This document shows positions 10,215-20,775 of a stretch of DNA of 64,000 nt, piece after piece; positions within the stretch are counted from its first letter, which is position 1, and every line of letters starts with the position of its first letter. A model generated the notes under the pieces. It was not told the DNA's origin, did not search any database, and worked only from the letters and a program-made list of their open reading frames with translations. Origin of the DNA: Aculops lycopersici (Eukaryota; Arthropoda; Arachnida; Trombidiformes; Eriophyidae); assembly GCA_015350385.1 (NCBI GenBank), contig WNKI01000001.1, positions 10,712,211-10,776,210 on the forward strand. Reading direction: 5' to 3'. The translations under genes were made by a program, and so were the position numbers.

Positions 10215-13200
10215 CTGTGATTGAATGAATAGTTCAAGGTTAATCAAAGTATATAATTGGAATCAAGTTCAAAAAATAATAATGCGATATTAAAACTTAC
10301 CTGTTGGTTGGATGACGAATCCTGCAGACCATGCGAACTAGAAATTCCATCGATCTCTTGTCTTTGGAGGGTTTGTTCGAAGGCCCTTGGGCTCGTGATG
10401 ATACTTGTCGAAGTATCGTGTTGCGAGCCGCTTATGGTGCATATTGAAATTGGTAGACAATCGTTAAATGCCTATTTAAAAGATAAAGATATGAGTTTAG
10501 AGTTAATAAAGATACATTTGAATAAATCAGATTGGATTAACACGCGAAAGAAAAAACACGCGCTAGGAGGTCCAGCGAACTAATTGAAAATTCGCTAGAT
10601 TCAAGGTCAATTTTAACATGCAAAATCTACATTTTTTGTTCACTCATAACAAATGGCATAAAATTATAGTTAAATATTTCAAACTACAAGCATATTTGTC
10701 AATATTCATAAATTATAATAAATCCCCCCATTGAAAAACTATTGAATCCTGATGTATTATTTTCAGGCAACGTGCAGGATAGTCAGTACCAAGAATCCCA
10801 TTTGAGATATGTATTAGGATCCAGGTCGGAATTATAGAGTACAAAATGGCGGTAACGAGCCATTAGAATTTGGCTGGATATGGTGATGATGGCCCGAGCT
10901 ATCGTGTCTGCCGATAAGATGGTCGTGAACAAAGGAACCCTGGTGATTTAAGTCTTGATGAGACTGAATGTGGGCAGCGTGCTGTTGATCGTGATGATGC
11001 AACTGGGACGTCGGAAATCGCTGCTGTCGGGGGTGATTGGCATGCGAGATACCAGAAGTCGTTGACGTAGAGTTTATGGCCGAGGGTTCCTCAAGCTGAT
11101 TAGATGATGCAGAGGAGGTGGTGGTGATAGTAGTTGTGGCTGTTGTGTTGGTTGGACAGGCACTTGAAGAGGTGGATGAAGCGCATGAGGATGAATTGGA
11201 CGAGGATTTGATTGGGTACTGTAGCGACAAATACTGGATGTCTGAGTTGGGCGATTGACGATTGGATCCCGGCTGTTGTTGGTGGTGGTGATGCTGTAGA
11301 TGATGTTGTTCAATATGTTGACGCCCTTGATTGGAATTCGGGTGGTTATGATGGGACCCAAATGGATCACTAATTGGTGATTCAACCAGTCTATCAAGAT
11401 CATTAAACCTAGGCCCATAAATACTATCCTCTCCAGCAACCAGCTCTTCGTCCATATCGTCATCATCGTCGTCCTCATCATCATCGTCGTCCTCGTCATC
11501 AAGTCTAACGTAAGCTTGTGGATCTTGCTTAGAGCTACAACTAGACGGCACCAAGTTAGCCGTGGTGAAAGTTGTCTCCAGAATTGAGTCCTCAGACATG
11601 AGACCCATCTATTATGTAAGCATCAGGATTGTTATTATTGATCGGAGTGCATTGCAGGATATGATATTAATTCCAGGTTGTTTACAGGCGGGCGTGCATT
11701 AATGTTGTTGTTTACCAGGATGTGTGGGGAAAGTGAAGCAGATGCAGAATATTGGTAATGCGATTGCCAGGTCAGTTAGTGTGTTTTGGTGGATAACTTA
11801 AGATTTTAGCATACGGGAGCAGGGTGAGCATATGTCAAATCGAAGGAAGCCTGTACAAGAATTTGAATCTAGGAAGCTTACACCGAGGGTCAGAGGGATG
11901 AGGATGGCACGACAAAGAGTAGGCGACTATATAGCAGATCTCTTTCGCAGGGTCAAGAAGGCGAGAGGAAGAGTTGATTCAAAAACTGAAGAGCCAACCG
12001 AACCTATGGTGGTCGTGGTGAAAGGGGTGATAGTAAGAGCAGCTACAATGATGATAAAAGCAATCTCACTCATTGTGAGCTAACAGGTTGAAAGAATCAG
12101 AGAGCGACGACCAGCCAACGAATCTGACGTTTGCTCGTTAGTCTGGTGAGTGTGTGATTAATTCAAGCCGACAGCTAGGCTTTTGTTGTTTAGGCGGCTA
12201 TTTGATCGACGATTAGAAGCTAACGCAAGCTCACACTAGCAGTAGCAAAAGAGCTCAGTTAAGATTTGTCTTGGATAATAGGTGAACTTATTGTTGCCAG
12301 TGTGTCGGCGGCTACTTCGGACAGTACACTTGGACTTCGAATGCAAATCATCATCATCATCATCATCAGCGCAGTCTTATGTTGTTGGTTCAACCCTCAA
12401 GTTCAATCTACCTAACTTGAACTCGACGACGAATGAGAGGAGAGAGCACGTTGCTAGACTGAAGAGAACTTCCCTCAACTCGAGATACAATTAGCCGGCT
12501 GTTCTTTGCAAAGCTAAGCAATGACGAGGGCTTTTTCTACTTCGATGTCTACTAACCAACTAATGCAAAGATCGACTTGAAACCAGTAAGTCAGTCGGTC
12601 GTTCGGTCACATTGACGCAGACTAAACAACAACCACTAAGCTCGAAGAACTATGCGCGTAAGAACTCAACTCATCTTCGCGTGGGCGACAACCACGCGAC
12701 CAAGGAATAGCCACGATCTGCCACAGGTAACAGTGGAGTTGCCTCGCTAGTAATATTGCTCTTGACATCACTGTAGTCGTCGTTGTCCTCCTCCTCCTCA
12801 CACACTAACATTCAATGCCAATCGTCTGTCTCCGGCTCAACAAGCAACCGAGCAGGTAAACCTGAAATATCAGGAGGTTGACCGTCGAGCTCGTCCAACT
12901 GACCGGCCAACAGGAGCAGCATCAGCTCAGGTAGCAACAAGTGCAAGCACCAATCGACGACCAATAGTGAGTACACATCCCACACTCTACCGGACCAACT
13001 TGACGGCCAGCTTCAATTGCTCAGCCCAAGCAACAAGTGGAAGACGGACAGTCGCCACGGACTTGGGTCGGCACGTTATCTTGGTTGCAACGACATCATG
13101 ACAACGACAGCAATAGCGACAACTAGACAAAAACTCAGTACAGGATGGTTCAGGGCAATCCTTGCTGTCGTCTATAGGTTTCGCCTCGTCACTTCTGTTG

Positions 13201-16200
13201 ATTGGAAGACAGTGCGCGTATAGGCTGATGATCAATCGAGTTCAGCCTTATTGTATCGGCTAAACTAATCAAATTGGACTTGGTTTTGGCTTCTAAAAAC
13301 CAATTGATAGATTGTGCTCATGAAAATGACCATCTGGTGCGATGGCGAGCTGTTGGTCAGTGTGAGTCATCAAGTTGAGAGAAGCGGGAAGTTAGCGAGA
13401 ACTCGAAACTGCTCCCTGCCTCACGGACAAACAGAGGAAAAATTGGTTGCATTAGTAAGCCAAGTTCACATCACCACCGAGCATTTGGTTAGCTCGAATT
13501 TTAGACGAATTTTACGAGATTCCACCAAGTAAACTGCTGTTATGTGCTTGTCCTTCGTCTCGGCAACTGGATACTCACAGATGTTGTTGTTGCCGCTGCT
13601 GATGCTGTTGTTACTCTTACCACTGAAATGCCGTGGTAGCCTAAGCTGCAACAGCAACAACCACAACAGCAAAAGCGAGCACCTGTTGCGGCGGCGGCGG
13701 TGGCGTCAGTGGTGATGGTAGCGGCAGTGGCAGCGACGGCCATCTGTTAACGTTGCGCGATCAGCGAGCGTTAATGTGAGCAAGTCGGTGGTTGTTTTGC
13801 TGTGTGAGTTAAAAGAACGCGACTCGTTGACGCCTACGCAGAATTCAAAGCTCTCCTCGTCCCTTTCGCTCGCCGTCAAACGCTTGAATTTACCTTTGGC
13901 TCGCAGATAAATTCGCAGCAACAGCAGTAGCAGCGGCAACTTAGCCGCCCCGAGTGCAGATTGTGAGAGAAGTTATACGGCGGCTAGCCGGCGAGCGGCA
14001 TGACTAATGGCAAAAACAACGGCATTAACAACAAGTGGTCGTGGCGCGCTTGCTCAACAACAAGAGAGTCGGCGGAAGGAATCGCAAGCATCTCAGCATT
14101 GGCAGGCATTTTTGTTGACTCAAGATATCGGCTTCAGTTTGAAGATAGCGAGGGTTGCAGCGACTGTGACAACGACAGCGACGAAGATGTCGATTGTGGA
14201 GGCATCGTCCTTGGCGGTGATGATATGACATAGATTGACTGCCGTTCTGTCCAGCCTCTTGGTCTTGCCAACGTTTTTGCGATTTGCCGCAGCTGTCGTT
14301 GACAGCTGCATCAAGCGACAACGTCGAGCCTCTTGGAGGGCAAATGGCGATGAAGAAAAAAGTTTGTTCACTCCTCTAACTCTCTGTGGTGTGTCTAGCT
14401 CACTAGCTTAGCAATGTCTAAAAGGATCATCAAGGTGAAGTAAGTGATAGAGAAAGAGAGAGCAGCTTGACATGCATTGAAATCTGGATAATTGTAGTAG
14501 TAGAAGTAGAGGTGGTTGTAAAAATCATAGCTTGTTGCTTCACTCACCCTTTCATTCAGATCATCGTCGATGTTATAGCTTAGCTCAGGTTCATCGAATC
14601 CCGTGGCGCTCATTCTTGGGTCGGTTGTTGAAGGGTTCTGGTTGTTGTTGTTGTTGCCACTGCTGTTGTGATGGTTTCCACTGCCGTTAGTGCTGCTACA
14701 ATTGTTGCTATTGGTATCAACTGTGGAAGAAGAGCCCTTTGGTATTTGGTGCGATTTGGTGGTTGACGACTGATGTGAGCTGTGATGATGTTGCTGTTGG
14801 TTGCGATTATGATGACTCAATCCTGGTCCTAGTTGACTGTTGACAGATGAGCTGGTGCTGGTGACTGAGGTGTTGGTCGCAGGTATAGTGACGCCATTTC
14901 CGCCGCCCGCAACTGAGACGAGTACCATGTTATGCTGCGATTGTATAGTCACCTGATGGTTGTTGCTGGCCGGATGTTGATGTTGGTTCTCTTGTAGATT
15001 GTTGAATTGATTCTGATGTTGTTGCTGCTGTTGCTGTTGTAAAACTTGTTGCTGCATTTGTTGCATTTGTTGCTGCTGGTGGTGGTGGTGGTGGTGGTGG
15101 TGATGATTGTGATGTTGGTGCTGGTTGTTGTTGTTATTATTATTATTTTGGTTGGATGGATGCTGCTGGCTATGGTTCTGGTCCTGTAGGTGCTGTTGCT
15201 GCTCCTGTGGGCTCCTACCCACAATAGCAACTAGAGGGTTCCCGTTGGAGTCAACCTGTTGGTGCTGCTGTTGGTGACCTCCAACGTGACTCAGGTAAGG
15301 CTGATGTGTTTGGCCATTGTTTCCATTGGTCACTGGCCTCGCCTGTCCGTTTGCGGCTGACGTAGACGCTGATAATGCGACAGTGGTACCCATTGCTCGC
15401 TGGTGGTTGCCGCCCGGCGAACCCAGATCGCCGCTGCCATTATTGGATCGAGAGTTTATTGGTTGATCAGCTAGCCCAGCACTAGGAATAGTGCTACTGC
15501 TGCTACTATTACTACTGACACTGCTACTAGCGCTACTGACACTAGCGCTACTACTCGACGGCACCACTCCACTTCCGGCACCGGTGTTATTATTGCTCTG
15601 TGGTGGCTGAGAACCAGAGGCGGAGGCCAACAAATTGCTGGTATCACTATCGGGTGAATTCAAACAAGTTTGAATTAAAGCTTTGCCAGCCTCTGAGATA
15701 ATCATGGGCTGAAGTTTTCGCGTTGCAAAGGTGTACACATGGCCAGTTTCAGAGGCAACCAGTAACATGAGCTGAGTTCCAGTTAGTGTCGCCAGCTCGA
15801 AGGCCTATTTGTTTTGTTTTGATCGTTTGTTTTTTATCGTTCGTAATAGTTATCATGGTAATGATGGTGATCATAGGAATAATCGTCATCATTTGCAAGA
15901 AGTGGTATTCGTGTCAGTTATGAGAGAACATATTAGATGGTGCACCGTCGAGCAACAGGTAGCGCGAAGCGAGCGGATCAAGCAGGTGTGATCCAATCGA
16001 TTAGATAGTTAATTGATTGGACATCAGGACAACGAGGACGAAAACCGTCGACGATGGTGACGGTGGTTTCGGCGGTAACGGCGAGGAGGAAAACGGGGAG
16101 AAATTTGAAACGAAGGTGAAGTGTAGGTTAGTTAGTGTGCTTCTGTTTGCGTGATTCTTGTTCACAAGTGGGTGGCGAGCAAACAAGCGAAACACTTGTG

Positions 16201-16954
16201 GCGAACTCCAGACACTCGAGAGTCTCGGTGGCGGTGGGGGTAGTTTAGGCAGAAGTAGAAACGACGACGTTGCTTGAGATGACTATCAAGATAATCGATT
16301 GGTGTGCCGAGTCGTTTCTCTTCATCAACAAGAAGCTTAGGAACACAGGCTGACTTTTAGTGTCTCAATGGAATAGAATTGAGGCTAACAGAACACTGAC
16401 TGCGGAGCGAAGTAGGTTCAAATATTTGCTTTTAGCGCCAAATCGATAGTTTCCACTGGTTAGCTACAAAAGTGACTACTTCTCTCTCGCTCTGTCTCTC
16501 TGGTAACCCGATAGTTTGGGTGGGTGTCTGACTGACTGTCTGTCTGTCTGTCTGTCTCTATCTATCTATCTATCTATCGATTGGCCTATCTGTTTGCTCT
16601 TTTTAGTCGGCCGTTTTGTCACCTGGTCTGCTGTTGATAATTTAGGTAATGGTGCCACGCAAGTCGGATGATAGTGACAAATCATAATTGATTGCCACTT
16701 TTTTGTCCTTACAGTTGGCAAGCTCCAGAGTAGCACCATTAGGTGGAGAGGAGTGAATTTGCGAGAAGGTTACAACTTTTCGATAAATTAGCGCCCACTG
16801 CACTTACCTTCTTCATTATGCCTGATTTTCGTTTGCTAAACGTCGTATAGCGTCGCAATTTGTTGTGTATAAACTCCATCTTGATCCTGACTCGGCCCTT
16901 CGTCTTCTTTCCATTGGCCGGCAAGTCCTTCTTCGTCTCCATGTAGCCCTTCAT
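7800..16954 (-). CDS. SRF: serum response factor, MADS-box transcription factor (multi-exon gene)
   Basis: SRF dimers bind CArG boxes and recruit MRTF or ETS-type partners to control cytoskeletal and growth genes. Exon 1 (16808-16954) gives a short N-terminus and the MADS helix (KKTKGRVRIKMEFI...SKRKSGIMKK). It ends at K|gtaagt in phase 0. Exon 2 (14548-15804) opens with AFELATLTGTQL, completes the MADS and SAM domains through TCLNSPD, and near its end has the SRF-specific motif DPRMSATGF followed by an acidic stretch. Exon 3 (10832-11608) starts with SEDSILETTFTTANL, matching vertebrate SRF after that motif. Exons 4 (10301-10471) and 5 (7800-10214) are also in phase 0 with exon 2. The exon 3-to-4 junction is not evident, so exon 3 and exons 4-5 may be alternative ends. 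Vertebrate SRF has about 130 residues before the MADS box; here there are about 15. Confidence 0.9.
10301..10471 (-). CDS. internal exon (57 codons) of the SRF locus
   Basis: Bounded by a polypyrimidine-poor but clear acceptor (aaatag|GCATTT) and a consensus donor (CAACAG|gtaagt). Only phase 0 is open; the other two frames hit stops within a few codons to a dozen or so. This makes it compatible with the phase-0 ends of both exon 2 and exon 5. It encodes an S/T/Q-rich segment beginning AFNDCLPISICTISG. Confidence 0.6.
10832..11608 (-). CDS. SRF: SRF exon 3, possible alternative last exon
   Basis: The acceptor is ataatag|ATGGGT, phase 0 from exon 2. The first 20 residues (SEDSILETTFTTANLVP) correspond to the vertebrate segment containing L-x-x-x-F-T-x-T-N-L, which is the main proof that this belongs to SRF. 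Next come a run of about 20 aspartates and glutamates (near residues 36-57), then H/Q/S/T-rich low complexity. The frame closes at TAA 10832 without a consensus donor, which is why it is read as a possible terminal exon. No AATAAA was found in the 250 bases after the stop, which weakens that reading. Confidence 0.75.
   Translation of the reverse strand: MGLMSEDSILETTFTTANLVPSSCSSKQDPQAYVRLDDEDDDDDEDDDDDDMDEELVAGEDSIYGPRFNDLDRLVESPISDPFGSHHNHPNSNQGRQHIEQHHLQHHHHQQQPGSNRQSPNSDIQYLSLQYPIKSSSNSSSCASSTSSSACPTNTTATTTITTTSSASSNQLEEPSAINSTSTTSGISHANHPRQQRFPTSQLHHHDQQHAAHIQSHQDLNHQGSFVHDHLIGRHDSSGHHHHIQPNSNGSLPPFCTL
11609..14547 (-). other. SRF intron 2 (2.9 kb)
   Basis: Bounded by AGG|gtgagt (donor at 14547) and ataatag (acceptor ending at 11609). 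Contains short tri-nucleotide runs and frames that read as S/T/A-rich peptides on both strands. None has a plausible start, domain or splice context, and I treat them as chance. Confidence 0.75.
14548..15804 (-). CDS. SRF: SRF exon 2: second half of MADS box, SAM domain, low-complexity insert
   Basis: The acceptor is acaaatag|GCCTTC and the donor AGG|gtgagt; both are phase 0, giving 419 codons. The first about 48 codons are highly conserved SRF (TLTGTQ, ASETGHVYTFATRKLQP, ALIQTCLNSPD). The conserved motif DPRMSATGF then appears only near the end (around 14600-14625). In vertebrates these are separated by about a dozen residues. Here about 340 residues intervene, with runs of S, N, Q and H, including a run of nine histidines encoded around 15075-15105 and a Q block beside it. 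Confidence 0.93.
15805..16807 (-). other. SRF intron 1, with tetranucleotide repeats
   Basis: About 1.0 kb between AAG|gtaagtg (16807) and acaaatag (15805), dividing the MADS box after MKK. It includes (TGTC)n and (TATC)n tetranucleotide runs at about 16536-16578. Confidence 0.9.
16536..16578. repeat. (TGTC)n / (TATC)n compound tetranucleotide repeat
   Basis: A run of TGTC units passes directly into TATC units inside SRF intron 1. A likely length-polymorphic microsatellite. Confidence 0.9.
16808..16954 (-). CDS. SRF: SRF exon 1: start and first half of MADS box
   Basis: The ATG at 16954 has context caaaATG, with in-frame TAA codons 12 and 30 bases upstream, so translation should start here unless a further 5' exon is joined. 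Forty-nine codons end exactly at the MKK of the MADS alpha-1 helix, before a consensus gtaagt. The DNA-contacting basic helix and the GRVRIKMEFI strand are intact; the HNKLRR variant replaces the vertebrate DNKLRR. Confidence 0.93.
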
Positions 16955-18391
16955 TTTGACTGTATTTTATACGAATCTATATTATGAAAATTCTCCTCTA
17001 TTTGCTGGTTGCAAATTGGAGCCTTTAAATCAATCACTCGGTTTAATTGGCACAATGAATGCACCTAACCAACTACCGGTGGCCGGTAATGTCGGTCAGT
17101 CAGTTGGATAGAAAACCTTTCGTCAGGTAAACTCAAGGTACGACACACACTCACTCCTCTTCTAACTCCTCCACTAGCCACGAACTCAACTCAAACTTGC
17201 AACTTCTGCCTCTATGATTTGAAAGCTTTGTTTCCATCGGATTCATTCGAAAATATTGCACTTGATCTTGCTTTTGTTGCTGCTGTTGTTATAGTTGTAG
17301 TTGTTATTTACCTGTTGCAATACTTAATATAAATACTAATTATGATCAACAACAAAGTGCCTCAGTATTCAAAGAAGCTTCAGTTAGCTTGTGTATTAAT
17401 TATTACAACTATATGATATCGTCGTCTCCGTACCTTCGCGCCGCTGAGGACAAGTGCGTCTGGCGCCGCGCGCTTGGTGGATATTGAAGCCACACAGGGG
17501 AGCCAAACGACAAATGCACCAGCGAGATGGAGAATGTGTTTTCTGCGTCTGTGTTGTGGTGTGTGCTAGTGTTAGCGTGAGTGCGTTTGAGGCGCACGTC
17601 GTCGTGTCGCGCGAGTTTCCCTCGTTGCTGCTTTACCTCGGCGGGCGCGCTATAAACTGTTGCGCTTTTTCCCCAGGCTGGCTGGCAGTCAGTTAGACTA
17701 TCTGACTTCAAGCTGGCAGTTTGCCTTCTCTTTCTCCTCCTCCCTCTACTCTATTCTATTTAACTGCAACGACTTCCAATCGTCGCAATGGCCTCCACAA
17801 ACGAAACTCTGCAGTCACTCCGGCGACAGGAGGAAAGATTTGCAGGACCTCGAGTTTCTTGGGGCAGGAGGATGCGGCGGCGGCGTCGTGGTCTCCGAGT
17901 TGTCGAGGGTTAGGGTCGGTGAAAAGTAAAGCAGTTTAAGATGCAAGTCGATTGTCGCTTCGGCTTACTTCTCGCTTTTACTGTTGCCTCTTCGCTAACT
18001 CGAAGTCGACTCACAATGCCATGTTGCGTCACCCCACAATCAATCTGGGCGCCAAGCTGAAGTTGAAGTTGAAGCCGGAGCTGTTGTTGCTGTTAGTGTT
18101 GTAGTCGCAGTTGATATTGTTGTTGTTGTTGTTGTCGTAGTTGTTGTTGTTTCCACTCAGACTCCAACTCACCAAGACTCGACTGCTTCACGGATGCTTC
18201 CTCTTCTCCGCGGTCCCCGTAGTCGTCGCCGACCAATTCGTTTCTCTCCCTCTCCCCTTCTCGCCTCTCCACTTGGTGGCTAGTTCTTCTACGCTATTAT
18301 TATTACACTTTCCCCACTCGCTTTATGCTTCTACTCCAATGGCTAATGGAATTGCCGCACACCTAGCGCCTCAGTTCGAAGTTTGCTATGT

Positions 18392-18450
<59 letters not shown>

Positions 18451-19770
18451 NNNNNNNNNNNNNNNNNNNNCTCTCTCTCTTACTCGTCCCTATGTACCTC
18501 GCATTGGTTGCTGCGCGCTTCACAAACTCAGCTCACTCACTGGCTTCCACTCGGATTGTGTGTCTTGCGGAAAGATTTAGTTCATCAGCAAGCAGCAAGC
18601 AGGCGAGTGAAAGCATCAGCTCGGTCCAGTTGAGAGCAATAGCAACAACAGAAGCAGCAGCAGCAACAACAACAACAACAGCTCCAACTTCAATCGTCTA
18701 CTCCAAACTCACGCTCTCATCTATCCACCAAGACAACGACTACCATCAAGCTCTAAACCAATGACTACTGCATACACTACCAATACCATGCCGGCCCACT
18801 ACAACGTTGATTCACTAGCGACTCCCTCTAGTCTCGTTGCAAGTTGGCTTGCTCTTTCTCCTCCTCCTTCTTTTGCTTCTCTTATTCGTTGTCTCGGTCT
18901 CTTTCGCCAACTAACTAACTAACATGCAATGTCTCTGTCTCTTTCTCAGTCCAGCTACTACTCTCGTAACTTCAACTAAAAGTCAACCTCTCGAATTTAT
19001 CCCAAAGGCTCGCTCTCGTAAACGTGCGACTATTACTCGCCCGTTCCTCGTTCACCAGCAACAGCCAGCAAGCTGCCTTCAATCCATCTGTCCATCCGTC
19101 CGGCTGACTAGCTATCTGGCATGTTGGCTCTCGCGCGCCGATTCGTGGTCGCAACTCGCGAGTTTAATTCTTGTATTAATCTCGCTTTTGTGTCGGCGGC
19201 GGTAGTGGAGATAGATGGACTTGCCGGGCGGGCGAGCAACAGTCTTCCCTTCGTTGAGGGCGGCGAGTTCCTTTCGCTGGCTCCCTCCAGCGTCCACTCG
19301 CTCTGAACTAACCCAGTGGCCAGCAAACAGACAGGCAATGCCCTCACGCTCTCGACATACAGAACAAGAGTTCGGTCGGTGAGTTTAGGGGATGGACTGA
19401 GTTAGTAGCTAGTGAATCGAGTTGGTTAGTTAGTTACTTGGTTCAGCACCAACACTACTAACTCGACAAAACGGCCCGGCAAAGTTCATGAAAAAAACTA
19501 TGCAACTGGCTTGCGCCGCGCACCTTACGCCCACACGGAATATACACTTCATCACACAGGTAAAACTGAAACTTGAGGGGAATTCGGATCCGACAATTCC
19601 CAATGGTTGCGCAAGTTGCCTTCTTGTCTACCCCGCCCCCGAGGAGTTGATCCTCAGATCCATGGTAACAACTGACACCTATCGAGTTGAAAGTTAAATA
19701 AAAGTGATAGATACAATACATAGGGATTTATAGAACAGTAAGCACTTTGTTATTGTTATCTCATACCCTC
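16955..19770. other. non-coding region upstream of SRF, pyrimidine-rich on the + strand
   Basis: About 2.8 kb between SRF exon 1 and the eL31 3' end, presumably the SRF promoter and 5' UTR. From about 17,700 to 19,000 the + strand is strongly CT-rich (GA-rich on the SRF sense strand), including a CT microsatellite with an assembly gap. TTG/GTT triplet runs occur near 18,050-18,160 and AAC/CAG triplets near 18,630-18,690. No CArG box matching CC(A/T)6GG was seen. Confidence 0.5.
18393..18480. repeat. (CT)n microsatellite containing a 20-base gap of N
   Basis: Perfect CT repeats lie on both sides of Ns at 18451-18470. The round gap size suggests a placeholder, so the true repeat length is unknown. 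Confidence 0.97.
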
Positions 19771-19776
19771 TTTATT
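19771..19776 (-). terminator. poly(A) signal of eL31
   Basis: Canonical AATAAA on the minus strand, 84 bases beyond the eL31 stop codon. Confidence 0.75.
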
Positions 19777-19859
19777 ATCTCTTTCTTGGAGACTCTCGGA
19801 CCAATATGAAATAGCAATAATAATTACAAATATTCTTCTTAGATACAAAATTTTCCTCG

Positions 19860-20228
19860 TTACTCCTCGTCGACATTCTCTGTTTGCAGTCCCTTGAATG
19901 ATGCCACTGGCACATGTTGGACCAAGGTGTAGAGCTTGTGGATTGATTCTTCATCATCGTTTCTCTTTCTTGACAGGCGAACCCTGACCCTGTATGGAAC
20001 ATTCTTGATACCGTTCGACCAAATGAACTTGTTTAGTCTGGTGTCAATACGTACATCTGGAGTTCCAAAGTGCTTCTCAGCAAACTTCTTGATCTCCTTG
20101 ATGGCTCTTGGAGCACGGCGCTTGAATCCAATGCCGTGTATCCTCTTGTGAACATGGATTGTGTATTCCCTGGTGGCAACCTCGTTCAGGGTCTTGGTTT
20201 TCTTGTCCTTGTTCTGTTTCTTGGCCAT
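19860..20228 (-). CDS. RPL31: 60S ribosomal protein L31 (eL31)
   Basis: A component of the large cytosolic ribosomal subunit, near the polypeptide exit tunnel. The 122-residue frame is complete and of family length. It has the conserved core REYTIHVHKRIHGIGFKRRAP, the RAIKEIKKFAEK helix, DVRIDTRLNK and PYRVRVRLSRKRN, with an acidic C-terminus. It is intronless in the coding part. Codon use is cleaner and less low-complexity than in the neighbouring SRF gene, as expected for a highly expressed gene. A poly(A) signal follows at 19771 and a TOP-like start site precedes it. It is followed upstream by ClpP on the same strand; there is no functional link between them. Confidence 0.98.
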   Translation of the reverse strand: MAKKQNKDKKTKTLNEVATREYTIHVHKRIHGIGFKRRAPRAIKEIKKFAEKHFGTPDVRIDTRLNKFIWSNGIKNVPYRVRVRLSRKRNDDEESIHKLYTLVQHVPVASFKGLQTENVDEE

Positions 20229-20665
20229 TTCGGTTATTTAGCTAATATTCTAACCAAAGAAGGATTAATTTAGATATTATGATATAAATTAGCCGGGTTA
20301 ACAAGAGAATATCTCTATAATGTATCGCAATGAAAACATGCAGCGAATGCTGAAACGAGAAGCGTGCATGCTAATTCTCATCCACATGCATGTGAACGCT
20401 CGCGGAAGTATGCGCGAATTTTCGCGCGAAATTCAAAATTTTCAAAAAGCTGTGTAAATCAAAATAAAACAAATTTGCACGAGCTAAAAGATGATCTTCC
20501 TCGGACCTCATGAATGATGTAAACATGACTACCTAAAATACGATTAGACCTAAGATTGAAGAGAGATAGCAGGAGTGTATAAATCTTCTGATGGGCTCGC
20601 TGATTATTCAAGCTCAACAAGCGTGATATTTTCACTATTATTCACATGAATATTGCGCTTGATAC
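20229..20665. other. eL31 promoter region / ClpP 3' flank
   Basis: About 440 bases between the eL31 start and the ClpP poly(A) signal. It holds the eL31 promoter. The segment near 20,400-20,450 has CpG-rich tandem CGCG/TTCGCG motifs (for example gcgcgaattttcgcgcgaaatt), a possible promoter element. No coding content was recognised. Confidence 0.5.
20254..20263 (-). promoter_or_regulatory. candidate TOP/TCT-type initiator of eL31
   Basis: The minus strand reads CCTTCTTTGG, a pyrimidine tract 26 bases upstream of the ATG. This is the form expected for the transcription start of ribosomal protein genes (TCT initiator, 5' TOP). It is inferred from position and composition only. Confidence 0.4.
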
Positions 20666-20671
20666 TTTATT
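20666..20671 (-). terminator. poly(A) signal of ClpP
   Basis: Canonical AATAAA on the minus strand, about 105 bases downstream of the ClpP stop codon. Confidence 0.75.
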
Positions 20672-20775
20672 GAACAACACAAATGACAGAATTCAATGTC
20701 ATTGTTACATGATGGTAAGAAATACAGATTTGTCTTGCAAGACGTTCCAGTGTCGGTGTCTTAAACGACGTTAGA

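Noticed and set aside
14000..14371. Overlapping frames on both strands in SRF intron 2
   Set aside because: They lie inside a well-bounded intron, and none has consistent splice borders or a recognised domain.
18141..18764. 207-codon frame across the CT microsatellite and gap
   Set aside because: It is largely poly-(Ser-Leu) from the repeat and passes through Ns; there is no coding support.
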